This document shows, one piece after another, positions 5,639 to 10,689 of a DNA stretch of 35,446 bases (its first letter is position 1; each line of letters opens with the position of its first letter). The notes under the pieces are model-generated. The model was not told where the DNA came from, did not search any database, and saw nothing but the letters and a program-made list of their open reading frames with translations. Origin of the DNA: a virus. A program made the position numbers and the translations under genes. Where the stretch lies: positions 1 to 35,446 of IMG/VR virus record IMGVR_UViG_3300034066_000840, one strand, 5' to 3'.

Positions 5639-5690
5639 TTATTTGCTTAGGCTCACTGTGATACTCGTCACATTTATTTGCTAAGGCTCA
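5639..5690. repeat. 17-bp direct repeats bracketing an operator
   Basis: TTATTTGCTTAGGCTCA at 5639-5655 and TTATTTGCTAAGGCTCA at 5674-5690 (one mismatch) lie 35 bp apart. The perfect CRP-like palindrome at 5657-5672 sits between them. The arrangement looks like a compound operator. Confidence 0.7.
5657..5672. promoter_or_regulatory. CRP/GlxR-like operator, perfect TGTGA-N6-TCACA
   Basis: Exact palindrome with spacer TACTCG, centred 52.5 bp upstream of the -10 at 5612. This is the same distance as in the two plus-strand promoters at 7007 and 7112. Confidence 0.72.
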
Positions 5691-5725
5691 TTGCTTATTT
5701 ATCTTTATTTAATTGTTATACTAGA

Positions 5726-5754
5726 AGTATAGCAAAGAAATGTCAAAAAGTCAA
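5726..5754 (-). promoter_or_regulatory. Sigma70-type promoter (TTGACT, 17 bp, TATACT)
   Basis: TTGACT (5754-5749), 17-bp spacer, TGC-TATACT (5731-5726). A transcript from it would carry the 5639-5690 repeats as RNA leader before the gene at 5571. Confidence 0.62.
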
Positions 5755-5785
5755 ATCGACACGCCGTAAAATGGGGAAATAAAGA

Positions 5786-5801
5786 TGTGACCTTAAACAC
5801 A
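5786..5801. promoter_or_regulatory. CRP/GlxR-like operator (TGTGA-N6-ACACA)
   Basis: One mismatch, spacer CCTTAA. The centre is 62.5 bp upstream of the -10 at 5731, about one helical turn further than the 52.5-bp class. Confidence 0.5.
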
Positions 5802-5805
5802 TTGG

Positions 5806-5829
5806 TTATGCACATCACCCTGTGGATAA
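5806..5829. promoter_or_regulatory. Facing pair of DnaA boxes
   Basis: TTATGCACA on the plus strand (5806-5814) and TTATCCACA on the minus strand (5821-5829), both perfect TTATNCACA matches, separated by 6 bp. Confidence 0.5.
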
Positions 5830-5849
5830 CTTTTTGGACGTGCAAAAAA

Positions 5850-5872
5850 ATCGCAGTTTTTATTTCTGCGAT
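5850..5872. terminator. Bidirectional intrinsic terminator
   Basis: ATCGCAG (5850-5856) pairs with CTGCGAT (5866-5872) around a 9-nt loop. There is a run of seven A before and seven T after the stem, so it works in either direction. It ends the minus-strand operon 6748 to 5885. Confidence 0.82.
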
Positions 5873-5884
5873 CCTTTTTTTATT

Positions 5885-5974
5885 TTATTCTTTTGCAAAT
5901 AAATAAAATCCATAAAATAAACAAATAAAAGAAAACCAAAACAATGCGTTTCCGCTTACAAAAAAGTTACTCAT
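5885..5974 (-). CDS. 29-aa single-span membrane micropeptide
   Basis: Starts MSNFFVSGNALFWFSFIC and continues as one hydrophobic stretch ending in AKE. The ATG at 5974 abuts the stop of the preceding gene and a strong terminator follows, so it looks like the true last gene of the operon. Its function is unknown. Confidence 0.55.
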   Translation of the reverse strand: MSNFFVSGNALFWFSFICLFYGFYLFAKE

Positions 5975-6091
5975 TTATTTACCTTCATTCTTTCTAATTA
6001 TTGCAATGCATTCTCTAATAGCGGTTACACCATTTTGGTCACCACGATACTCAATGATTAGATTTTCTAATTCACGAATTGTTTTTTCCAT
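5975..6091 (-). CDS. Hypothetical 38-aa protein
   Basis: MEKTIRELENLIIEYRGDQNGVTAIRE..., a short charged helical peptide, possibly coiled coil. It starts one base after the stop of the gene at 6092 (TAAATGG). No family is recognised. Confidence 0.6.
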   Translation of the reverse strand: MEKTIRELENLIIEYRGDQNGVTAIRECIAIIRKNEGK

Positions 6092-6229
6092 TTATGCAAT
6101 CTCCAATTCGTTATAGTCAATGACCTCAAAGTCATGTCGTTCTAGTGGCATAGCCTTTAGCCATGATAGTGCAGACTCAAAGTCATCTGCTTCGATAGTG
6201 ACCATTAGGTCAAAGTTAAATAGTGGCAT
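6092..6229 (-). CDS. Hypothetical 45-aa protein
   Basis: MPLFNFDLMVTIEADDFESALSWLK..., with a DFE-A-WL pattern typical of small ferredoxin-like phage accessory proteins. The segment TIEADDFESAL resembles the second half of the 139-aa protein at 399-818 (ARDEESAQNAI). The start overlaps the upstream stop (TAATG) behind AAGGAG. Function unknown. Confidence 0.62.
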   Translation of the reverse strand: MPLFNFDLMVTIEADDFESALSWLKAMPLERHDFEVIDYNELEIA

Positions 6230-6393
6230 TAGTTAGCCTCCTTGTATAGGTAGTCCCAAGCCTTACGGCATAACACAATTGATTTGCAATTGTCACAACA
6301 GATAACCCCATGAGGGTTAAGGTCTAAGTCATAGACATCTACGCTTGCAGATGTAGCCCCACAAACTGAGGGGAGATTAACAAAGGTACTCAT
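6229..6393 (-). CDS. Small cysteine-containing protein, 54 aa
   Basis: Contains VICCDNCKSIVLC, a CxxC-type cluster that could bind zinc with the earlier Cys at residue 11. The ATG at 6393 forms an ATGA overlap with the previous gene. No family is recognised; part of the same micro-gene operon. Confidence 0.62.
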   Translation of the reverse strand: MSTFVNLPSVCGATSASVDVYDLDLNPHGVICCDNCKSIVLCRKAWDYLYKEAN

Positions 6394-6572
6394 CTTTTAA
6401 GTCCTTCCTTTCCATAAGTGTTGATAAAATCAGGGAGAGCCATTACGCCCTTGTAGTCTTTACACGCTGGGCAAAATCTATTCCACCCGTCAAATAGTGT
6501 TATGCAAAAAGCGCAGATGTTATCCATAGCGCATAAGCCTTGCTCATCTATGAATTGCATAGTGTCGTTCAT
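6390..6572 (-). CDS. Small zinc-ribbon protein, 60 aa
   Basis: Two CxxC pairs, CAFC and CPAC, about 14 residues apart, form a clear zinc-ribbon/rubredoxin-like knuckle. I use the ATG at 6572 because it makes an ATGA overlap with the upstream stop and follows GGAAGG. An in-frame ATG eight codons earlier lies inside the upstream gene. Its role is unknown. Confidence 0.68.
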   Translation of the reverse strand: MNDTMQFIDEQGLCAMDNICAFCITLFDGWNRFCPACKDYKGVMALPDFINTYGKEGLKR

Positions 6573-6748
6573 GCTGATACCTTCCAATCTGTCCACATAG
6601 GCAAACGCTCAGGGTCGGTATCGTTATACCAACGCTCAATGTTCTGCTCACAATTTTGGCAGAAGGTAAATTGCTCATCACCGATTTCGGAGATAGCAGA
6701 TTTCATAGGGTTATGCTCAACGCATTTTGTTATTGTTAGTGTAGTCAT
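6569..6748 (-). CDS. Small zinc-finger-like protein, 59 aa
   Basis: Starts MTTLTITKCVEHNPM and contains FCQNCEQNIERW. Cys9, His12 and the CQNC pair could coordinate zinc. It is the first gene of the six-gene minus-strand operon; the ATG at 6748 follows AAAGGTAGG. The promoter at 6805-6827 lies upstream. No family is recognised. Confidence 0.68.
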   Translation of the reverse strand: MTTLTITKCVEHNPMKSAISEIGDEQFTFCQNCEQNIERWYNDTDPERLPMWTDWKVSA

Positions 6749-6804
6749 TTTGACCTACCTTTCTTTAGCGGATTTCTTTACCGCTTGTTTTTCTTTATAC
6801 TGTA

Positions 6805-6827
6805 AGTGTAGCATGGGGGTCTGACAA
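6805..6827 (-). promoter_or_regulatory. Promoter (TTGTCA, 11 bp, TACACT)
   Basis: TTGTCA (6827-6822), an 11-bp gap, TACACT (6810-6805). It drives the operon 6748 to 5885. Confidence 0.58.
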
Positions 6828-6860
6828 ATTGAGGGGTACAAATACTACCAAAACGGACAT

Positions 6861-6876
6861 TGTGAGGTAGGTCACA
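6861..6876. promoter_or_regulatory. CRP/GlxR-like operator, perfect TGTGA-N6-TCACA
   Basis: Exact match, spacer GGTAGG, centred 58.5 bp upstream of the minus-strand -10 at 6810. A weaker copy, TGAGA-N6-TCACA, follows directly at 6877-6892, and the CGGACATT motif abuts it at 6850-6861. Confidence 0.7.
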
Positions 6877-6897
6877 TGAGATGTAGGTCACATTTAA

Positions 6898-6922
6898 ATG
6901 GTCATAAATAAACAATGACCAT
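6898..6922. promoter_or_regulatory. Inverted repeat ATGGTCAT / ATGACCAT
   Basis: Perfect 8-bp arms (6898-6905 and 6915-6922) with a 9-bp AT-rich spacer. It looks like a repressor-type operator; no function is known. Confidence 0.45.
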
Positions 6923-6969
6923 AAATGTCGGTGTGTCGGCTTGACAAAATCGGCACGTGCGATTTTTTT

Positions 6970-6985
6970 TGTGATGTAAATCACA
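6970..6985. promoter_or_regulatory. CRP/GlxR-like operator, perfect TGTGA-N6-TCACA
   Basis: Exact match, spacer TGTAAA, centred 52.5 bp upstream of the first base of the -10 at 7030. Confidence 0.72.
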
Positions 6986-7006
6986 TGCGACACGCCGTGT
7001 AGATAC

Positions 7007-7035
7007 TTGACTTTTGGCAGGGTATGTGATAGGAT
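7007..7035 (+). promoter_or_regulatory. Plus-strand promoter 1 (TTGACT, 17 bp, TGA-TAGGAT)
   Basis: -35 at 7007-7012, -10 at 7030-7035 with an extended TG. It reads towards the micro-gene operon at 7168. Confidence 0.65.
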
Positions 7036-7068
7036 ACTCCTATAACAATTAAATAACAGGCTAATCCA

Positions 7069-7084
7069 TGTGGTACACATCACA
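7069..7084. promoter_or_regulatory. CRP/GlxR-like operator (TGTGG-N6-TCACA)
   Basis: One mismatch. It is again centred exactly 52.5 bp upstream of the first base of a -10 (7129). Confidence 0.6.
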
Positions 7085-7111
7085 TGCGACACACCCGAAA
7101 AACAGGCTAAT

Positions 7112-7134
7112 TTGTCAGTACCCTATGATAGGAT
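7112..7134 (+). promoter_or_regulatory. Plus-strand promoter 2 (TTGTCA, 11 bp, TAGGAT)
   Basis: TTGTCA 7112-7117, 11-bp gap, TGA-TAGGAT at 7129-7134. It leaves a leader of about 25 nt with an AAAGAAAGG ribosome binding site before the ATG at 7168. Confidence 0.62.
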
Positions 7135-7167
7135 ACTATGTATAGAAACTAAAGAAAGGTGTTCTCA

Positions 7168-7314
7168 ATGAATACACTAGAAAGACTAAGAGCAGAGCAA
7201 CAGGCTCGCTACGCTATCCAACGAGAGAAGGATAAGGCTAAGATTGAGGCTATGTTTGCTAGTCACTCTCGCCCCCTAAATAACCAATACCTTTTAGAGA
7301 AAGAAGAAAACTAA
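7168..7314 (+). CDS. Hypothetical charged 48-aa protein
   Basis: MNTLERLRAEQQARYAIQRE..., a highly charged helical protein. It is the first gene of a four-gene operon and its TAA overlaps the next ATG. The ribosome binding site AAAGG is well placed. No family is recognised. Confidence 0.68.
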   Translation: MNTLERLRAEQQARYAIQREKDKAKIEAMFASHSRPLNNQYLLEKEEN

Positions 7315-7433
7315 TGAACCCTTTTACATACATGATTGATTTATTAGATGAATACGATTACATGGGACCAATCGGTGCCTTTGTTGGTGTTGCAATAGCA
7401 ATCATCACCGCTTTTGTTATTGGAGGTAACTAA
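7314..7433 (+). CDS. 39-aa single-span membrane protein
   Basis: A polar acidic N-terminus (LLDEYDYMGP) is followed by one transmembrane-like segment (FVGVAIAIITAFVIGG). It is coupled to the previous gene by TAATG. Unknown function. Confidence 0.62.
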   Translation: MNPFTYMIDLLDEYDYMGPIGAFVGVAIAIITAFVIGGN

Positions 7434-7595
7434 ATGATAAGTAACAATGAAGTAATTGCAGAGATTAACTCTCTTGCTAAGACACACTATGATGACATGG
7501 CACTTGCATGGTCATGGGGTTGTGCAACAGCCCTACTCACAACAGAACAGTTGCAGTTAATTCTAGGAATACTAAAAGAGAAAGAGGTAGCATAG
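7434..7595 (+). CDS. Hypothetical 53-aa protein
   Basis: MISNNEVIAEINSLAKTHYDDMALAW..., a helical protein beginning directly after the previous stop with a TGGAGG ribosome binding site. Its TAG overlaps the GTG of the next gene. No family is recognised. Confidence 0.65.
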   Translation: MISNNEVIAEINSLAKTHYDDMALAWSWGCATALLTTEQLQLILGILKEKEVA

Positions 7596-7693
7596 TGAAC
7601 GCTATGTACGCACACACCTGCGAGTTTTGCGGGGATACAGGTATCATCATTTTTAGTGAGAAAGAGACCCGCATAGACCCTTGCAAGTGTTAA
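7595..7693 (+). CDS. 32-aa zinc-ribbon protein (GTG start)
   Basis: GTG at 7595 overlaps the upstream TAG and follows AGAGG. The product contains CEFCGDTG and ends DPCKC, giving two cysteine pairs of a DnaJ-like (CxxCxGxG) zinc knuckle. An ATG at 7604 is an alternative start. Function unknown. Confidence 0.6.
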   Translation: MNAMYAHTCEFCGDTGIIIFSEKETRIDPCKC

Positions 7694-7703
7694 GATAATT
7701 AGC

Positions 7704-7741
7704 GGGTACTAGTGTCAAACTAAACCATGGCACTAGTATCC
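7704..7741 (+). other. Strong hairpin after the micro-gene operon
   Basis: GGGTACTAGTG (7704-7714) pairs with CACTAGTATCC (7731-7741), 11 bp including one G-U, with a 16-nt loop, 10 nt after the last stop. It has no T tract, so it is more likely a 3' stabilising or processing structure than the terminator. Confidence 0.55.
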
Positions 7742-7810
7742 AATACTTAGGCAGACCTTGTTAGTTAGGGTTTGAGGTTTGAGATCTTAGCAAAATCATC
7801 ATCATTATGG

Positions 7811-7838
7811 GCGCACTATTATTTTGTGTGCATTTTTT
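7811..7838 (+). terminator. Intrinsic terminator
   Basis: GCGCAC (7811-7816) pairs with GTGTGC (7826-7831) with one wobble and a 9-nt loop. It is followed by A and six T. It closes the transcript of 7168-7693, leaving a 3' tail of about 140 nt that could be a small RNA. Confidence 0.78.
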
Positions 7839-7927
7839 GTATAGCATGTATCATACATCTGGACAAAATATTCAGATTTTAGGCTATTTGGGTTTTACAA
7901 AATTTTTCAGATTTCGACGGGATAAGG

Positions 7928-7933
7928 TATAAT
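7928..7933 (+). promoter_or_regulatory. -10 element of a leaderless promoter
   Basis: TATAAT ends 6 nt before the ATG at 7940. No convincing -35 is seen. Confidence 0.7.
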
Positions 7934-7939
7934 ATTCCT

Positions 7940-8152
7940 ATGGGCATATTAGATAATCTAGAAAATTCCTGGGACATAGAAGTCAGACCAGAACCAAGCA
8001 ATCCAAAGTTTGAATCAAGCCCATTCCCAGTAACAGACAACATGGGTAGAGAAGTATTTTGGAAGGATATGGGTAGACCAGAAGAGCCTAACCTGGCTGT
8101 AAAATTATTTTCAGAAATGTGCTGCACGAACTGTAGTTGCAAAAATGAGTAA
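7940..8152 (+). CDS. Hypothetical 70-aa protein with C-terminal cysteines
   Basis: An acidic, Pro-rich protein (DIEVRPEPSNPKFESSPFPV) ending CCTNCSC, which could bind metal. The start has no ribosome binding site but sits 6 nt after TATAAT, so it is probably leaderless. It overlaps the next gene by 8 nt, implying coupling with the SGNH-like hydrolase. The family is not recognised. Confidence 0.68.
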   Translation: MGILDNLENSWDIEVRPEPSNPKFESSPFPVTDNMGREVFWKDMGRPEEPNLAVKLFSEMCCTNCSCKNE

Positions 8153-9179
8153 CGAGTTAACCCCAGAGGGATACTATAAACCAAAGCCAAGTGCAAATGA
8201 AGATTTGACAAAAAGGTTTGTCAATGATCCTTTCAATTGGTATAACTCAAAATATAAATTTCATTACAGAAAAGGTGGAACATATACTTTAACCCAAGAT
8301 TTAATCTGGACTCCAGATGAAGATAAAGATCCGTACATACGTAATTCTATGGGATACAGAAGTGATGAATTTGCAGAAACCAGAGATGCAATATTTGCAG
8401 GTTGCTCTTTTACTTGGGGATCAGGAGTTGTGCGTGATGGAATTTGGGGAAACATTTTATCTAAATCGCTAAATACAAAATCATACAATCTTGGCTGGGG
8501 AGGGAAAAGTACACAATTTATTGTAAGAAACACAATAGCATTTTGCAAAGAATATGGAAACCCCAAAGTCCTATTTTGTTTATTTCCAGACTTTACAAGA
8601 ATTCAAATGAAATCTGAAACTACATTTATGCGTGGGAACATTGTTGATCCTGATAGAATTGGAAGAATGGAATATGACATAATGCTAAAAGGAAGAAGGA
8701 GTCCAGTAAAGGATACAAAGTATTCTAAGGCTCCACATTTGGCGGAAGATATGATTCCTTCAGAATTTCTTTTTTCAATAAACCTAGACTACATTCACAT
8801 GCTAGAGTTATACTGTCAACTAAACAACATCCAACTATTTTGGGGAACATGGGATAAATGGCAAGACGAATATTTGAATAAAAACATAGACTCAATGGAC
8901 TTTAAAAATTATGTATACCTAGAACAAGATAAATGGTCATACGGACCTGATGGAAGTTATAAAGAAAATTTTTACGAAAATGATCCTCTGTACATAACCC
9001 ACAAGCAATGTCATGAGGAATATAGGGACACCTATGGCCTAAATTTTGACTTCCCTATGGACGGAGACCCTAAAAGTGGTTTGCCAGGAGTAGAGGTAGT
9101 AACAGGACACATGGGTGTACACAAGCATATTCACATTGCAGAAAAGTTTGAAGAGGCTTTTAAAAATGCTGGCAATTAA
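8145..9179 (+). CDS. SGNH/GDSL-hydrolase-like protein
   Basis: A 344-aa protein. GCSFTWGSG, with candidate nucleophile Ser88, matches block I of SGNH hydrolases. NLGWGGKST (115-123) fits the block II Gly and a nearby polar site. GHMGVHKHIHIAEKF near the C-terminus places His322 where the catalytic His lies, although the usual Asp three residues before is not visible. Family members remove acyl or acetyl groups from sugars or lipids; in phages such proteins may modify host polysaccharide or virion glycans. The substrate is unknown. The gene is coupled to the one at 7940. Confidence 0.62.
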   Translation: MSNELTPEGYYKPKPSANEDLTKRFVNDPFNWYNSKYKFHYRKGGTYTLTQDLIWTPDEDKDPYIRNSMGYRSDEFAETRDAIFAGCSFTWGSGVVRDGIWGNILSKSLNTKSYNLGWGGKSTQFIVRNTIAFCKEYGNPKVLFCLFPDFTRIQMKSETTFMRGNIVDPDRIGRMEYDIMLKGRRSPVKDTKYSKAPHLAEDMIPSEFLFSINLDYIHMLELYCQLNNIQLFWGTWDKWQDEYLNKNIDSMDFKNYVYLEQDKWSYGPDGSYKENFYENDPLYITHKQCHEEYRDTYGLNFDFPMDGDPKSGLPGVEVVTGHMGVHKHIHIAEKFEEAFKNAGN

Positions 9180-9252
9180 GTATTATCTATACAAAATCAA
9201 ACTAAAGTTTCGCAGAAAAAAAGATGACGACAAACCAAGGTTTATCTATTAG
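9166..9252 (+). CDS. Possible 28-aa basic peptide
   Basis: An ATG at 9166 overlapping the end of the SGNH-like gene by 14 nt opens a 28-codon frame, LAIKYYLYKIKLKFRRKK followed by DDDKPRFIY. GAGG lies 11 nt upstream. The amphipathic basic composition and coupling position are suggestive only. Confidence 0.38.
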   Translation: MLAIKYYLYKIKLKFRRKKDDDKPRFIY

Positions 9253-9255
9253 TCT

Positions 9256-9441
9256 TTAATTAAAAACGCCTTTAACTTCAAGATCATCATAGATCATACC
9301 AAACATATGTTGCAATGCTGGATACTGGCCATCAATGTTTTTTGTAATATCAGCATCGCTCATCTTGGCTTGCTTCATTAGGTTGATGTTATAACCATTT
9401 ACTGTTTCAATCATAATTTCAATTACTTCGTGTCGGTTCAT
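9256..9441 (-). CDS. Hypothetical 61-aa protein
   Basis: I use the ATG at 9441 because it overlaps the upstream stop as ATGA and follows AAAAGGA; an ATG two codons earlier lies within the upstream gene. The product (MNRHEVIEIMIETVNGYNINLMKQ...) is helical and acidic with no recognised family. It is translationally coupled to the DHH-like gene and converges on the SGNH-like gene. Confidence 0.65.
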   Translation of the reverse strand: MNRHEVIEIMIETVNGYNINLMKQAKMSDADITKNIDGQYPALQHMFGMIYDDLEVKGVFN

Positions 9442-10208
9442 GCCCATTCCTTTTCTTGATCGTAAGTTACAGAATACTCTCCTGTAAATATCTCTGCATA
9501 AGAGATGATATCTCTATTATACCTTATAAGGGTTTCTATGCCAACTTTGTCACATACATACTTCATACCCTGGACTAGTGGCTCAAACTTCATCTCCTGC
9601 CCTGCTAGGGCGTTATTAAGGGTATCTATGTAACGAGTCTTGCCATAACGTTTTGATGTAAATGATTGATCAACATAATCAAACCTTGCTTGTGCATCAT
9701 TTCTTTTTGCAATGTCCGAATTGTCTGTTATGTACTTTGTTGCAGGATGTTCCATCCGTGTAGACCAGTTTCGCATGTTATCGCTGTATTTCTCCATGTT
9801 CTTTAGAGTTGAGTCAGCGAAAGCCATGCGTATAAGGTCTTGTTCGGATAGGTCAGCCTCTATTGCGAACGAAATCAAAAAAGCGGTTGCGAAAGGAAAC
9901 TTGTCGCTATATGTCGAAACGCCGAAGTGCACATTCGGATTAAACGACTCGACTGACATATTATCTTCTAAGAGTCGCATATGGTTGCCGAGAGATACAT
10001 ACTCTTGACGATTCATATCGCAGTCGACGAACAAGCATTCTTCTGGATTGATCCCGTCGGCGAGACACAAGATATTTTTGTCATACGAACCAACTATTTT
10101 CGAACCGTTAAAACGCTCTAGTAATTTTGCGGACATAAAACCATCCATGTCAGGGGATATAATTAAATTCTTAGAATGCTGAAGCGTATCAAGTATGTCT
10201 GTTTTCAT
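9438..10208 (-). CDS. DHH-like phosphoesterase
   Basis: A 256-aa protein. LIISPDMDGFMSAKLLERF near residues 15-33 resembles motif I (HxDxDG) of the DHH superfamily, with Ser in place of His. CLFVDCDMNR at about 58-67 fits motif II, GNHM at 73-76 could stand for the DHH triplet, and FADST at about 129 may be motif IV. DHH enzymes include RecJ nucleases and small-molecule phosphoesterases; the substrate here cannot be told. Between about 9841 and 10140 the gene is unusually CpG-rich. A weak -10 (TATTTT) lies 6 nt before the ATG at 10208. It is divergent from the gene at 10241. Confidence 0.5.
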   Translation of the reverse strand: MKTDILDTLQHSKNLIISPDMDGFMSAKLLERFNGSKIVGSYDKNILCLADGINPEECLFVDCDMNRQEYVSLGNHMRLLEDNMSVESFNPNVHFGVSTYSDKFPFATAFLISFAIEADLSEQDLIRMAFADSTLKNMEKYSDNMRNWSTRMEHPATKYITDNSDIAKRNDAQARFDYVDQSFTSKRYGKTRYIDTLNNALAGQEMKFEPLVQGMKYVCDKVGIETLIRYNRDIISYAEIFTGEYSVTYDQEKEWA

Positions 10209-10225
10209 TTTTGTAAAATACCCCT

Positions 10226-10231
10226 TATAAT
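10226..10231 (+). promoter_or_regulatory. -10 element upstream of 10241
   Basis: TATAAT ends 9 nt before the ATG, giving at most a 3-nt leader. No ribosome binding site is seen. Confidence 0.55.
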
Positions 10232-10240
10232 AATCTAGTT

Positions 10241-10507
10241 ATGACAATCCAGGACTGGGCTTCGCTAATCGTAGCCATACTTACAATTGTATCATCACTA
10301 GGACTTTCAATCAAGTGGCTTGTCAAACATTATCTCAGCGAACTTAAACCAAATTCTGGATCTTCGCTAAAAGACCAAGTCAATAGACTTGAAACTGCTT
10401 TGGACGAACAAAGAATTGACTCTATTAGATCTAGAGATCGCCAAGAAAAGAAACTTGACGAAATGTATCAGATTTTGATTAAGCATATTGCTAAAAACGA
10501 TAAGTAG
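10241..10507 (+). CDS. Small membrane protein with coiled-coil tail
   Basis: An 88-aa protein. Residues about 6-28 form a transmembrane helix (ASLIVAILTIVSSLGLSIKW). The rest is charged and heptad-like (LKDQVNRLETALDEQRIDSI), likely a coiled coil facing the cytoplasm. Size and topology would suit a holin-like or phage membrane-anchor protein, but no sequence signature proves it. It is followed by a 270-bp gap with tandem promoters. Confidence 0.6.
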   Translation: MTIQDWASLIVAILTIVSSLGLSIKWLVKHYLSELKPNSGSSLKDQVNRLETALDEQRIDSIRSRDRQEKKLDEMYQILIKHIAKNDK

Positions 10508-10622
10508 TAATTTACTATATACTATATATAAAGATAGTTTTTAAAACTATAAGGATATTCTTTTCTCTTATATATATTTTAAGTATACACTATCCCAATC
10601 TTGGCAAATAGTTCTAAAAGTA

Positions 10623-10682
10623 ACAAATCGGACATTGGCTATTATAACAATTTGATAACTTTAAATATCATGTCCGTTTTGT
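10623..10682. promoter_or_regulatory. 13-bp inverted repeat with CGGACAT core
   Basis: ACAAATCGGACAT (10623-10635) and ATGTCCGTTTTGT (10670-10682) match at 12 of 13 positions as inverted repeats. The core AAAWCGGACAT also occurs at 256 and 6850 beside promoters, so this is a candidate phage operator. Confidence 0.5.
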
Positions 10683-10689
10683 ACCTTTA

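Larger units (their letters stand above)
5572..5884. other. 313-bp intergenic control region, no gene supported
   Basis: Contains two minus-strand promoters (5607-5629, 5726-5754), two CRP-like operators (5657-5672, 5786-5801), a pair of 17-bp direct repeats flanking the first operator, a facing pair of DnaA boxes (5806-5814 and 5821-5829), an ACGTGC element and a bidirectional terminator (5850-5872). No open frame here has convincing signals. Confidence 0.65.
6749..7167. other. Divergent regulatory hub (419 bp)
   Basis: Separates the minus-strand arm from the plus-strand micro-operon. It holds one minus and two plus promoters, four CRP-like operators (6861, 6877, 6970, 7069), the AAAACGGACATT motif (6850-6861), an inverted repeat (6898-6922) and an ACGTGC plus T-tract element (near 6955). 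It also has direct repeats AACAGGCTAAT (7055 and 7101) and ATAGGATACT (one per plus promoter). A 25-codon frame at 7068 overlaps these sites and is not supported as a gene. Confidence 0.7.

Noticed and set aside
6540-7092. Open frames across the hub and on the opposite strand of the micro-gene operon (6540-6824 plus, 6778-7092 minus)
   Set aside because: They cross promoters, operators and better-supported small genes and look like chance frames in AT-rich intergenic DNA.
7068-7145. 25-codon plus-strand frame in the divergent hub
   Set aside because: It overlaps an operator and both boxes of a promoter and has no ribosome binding site.
7704-7795. tRNA-like fold after the micro-operon
   Set aside because: There is no T-arm consensus (GGTTCGA), no acceptor pairing and no CCA; only a simple hairpin remains.
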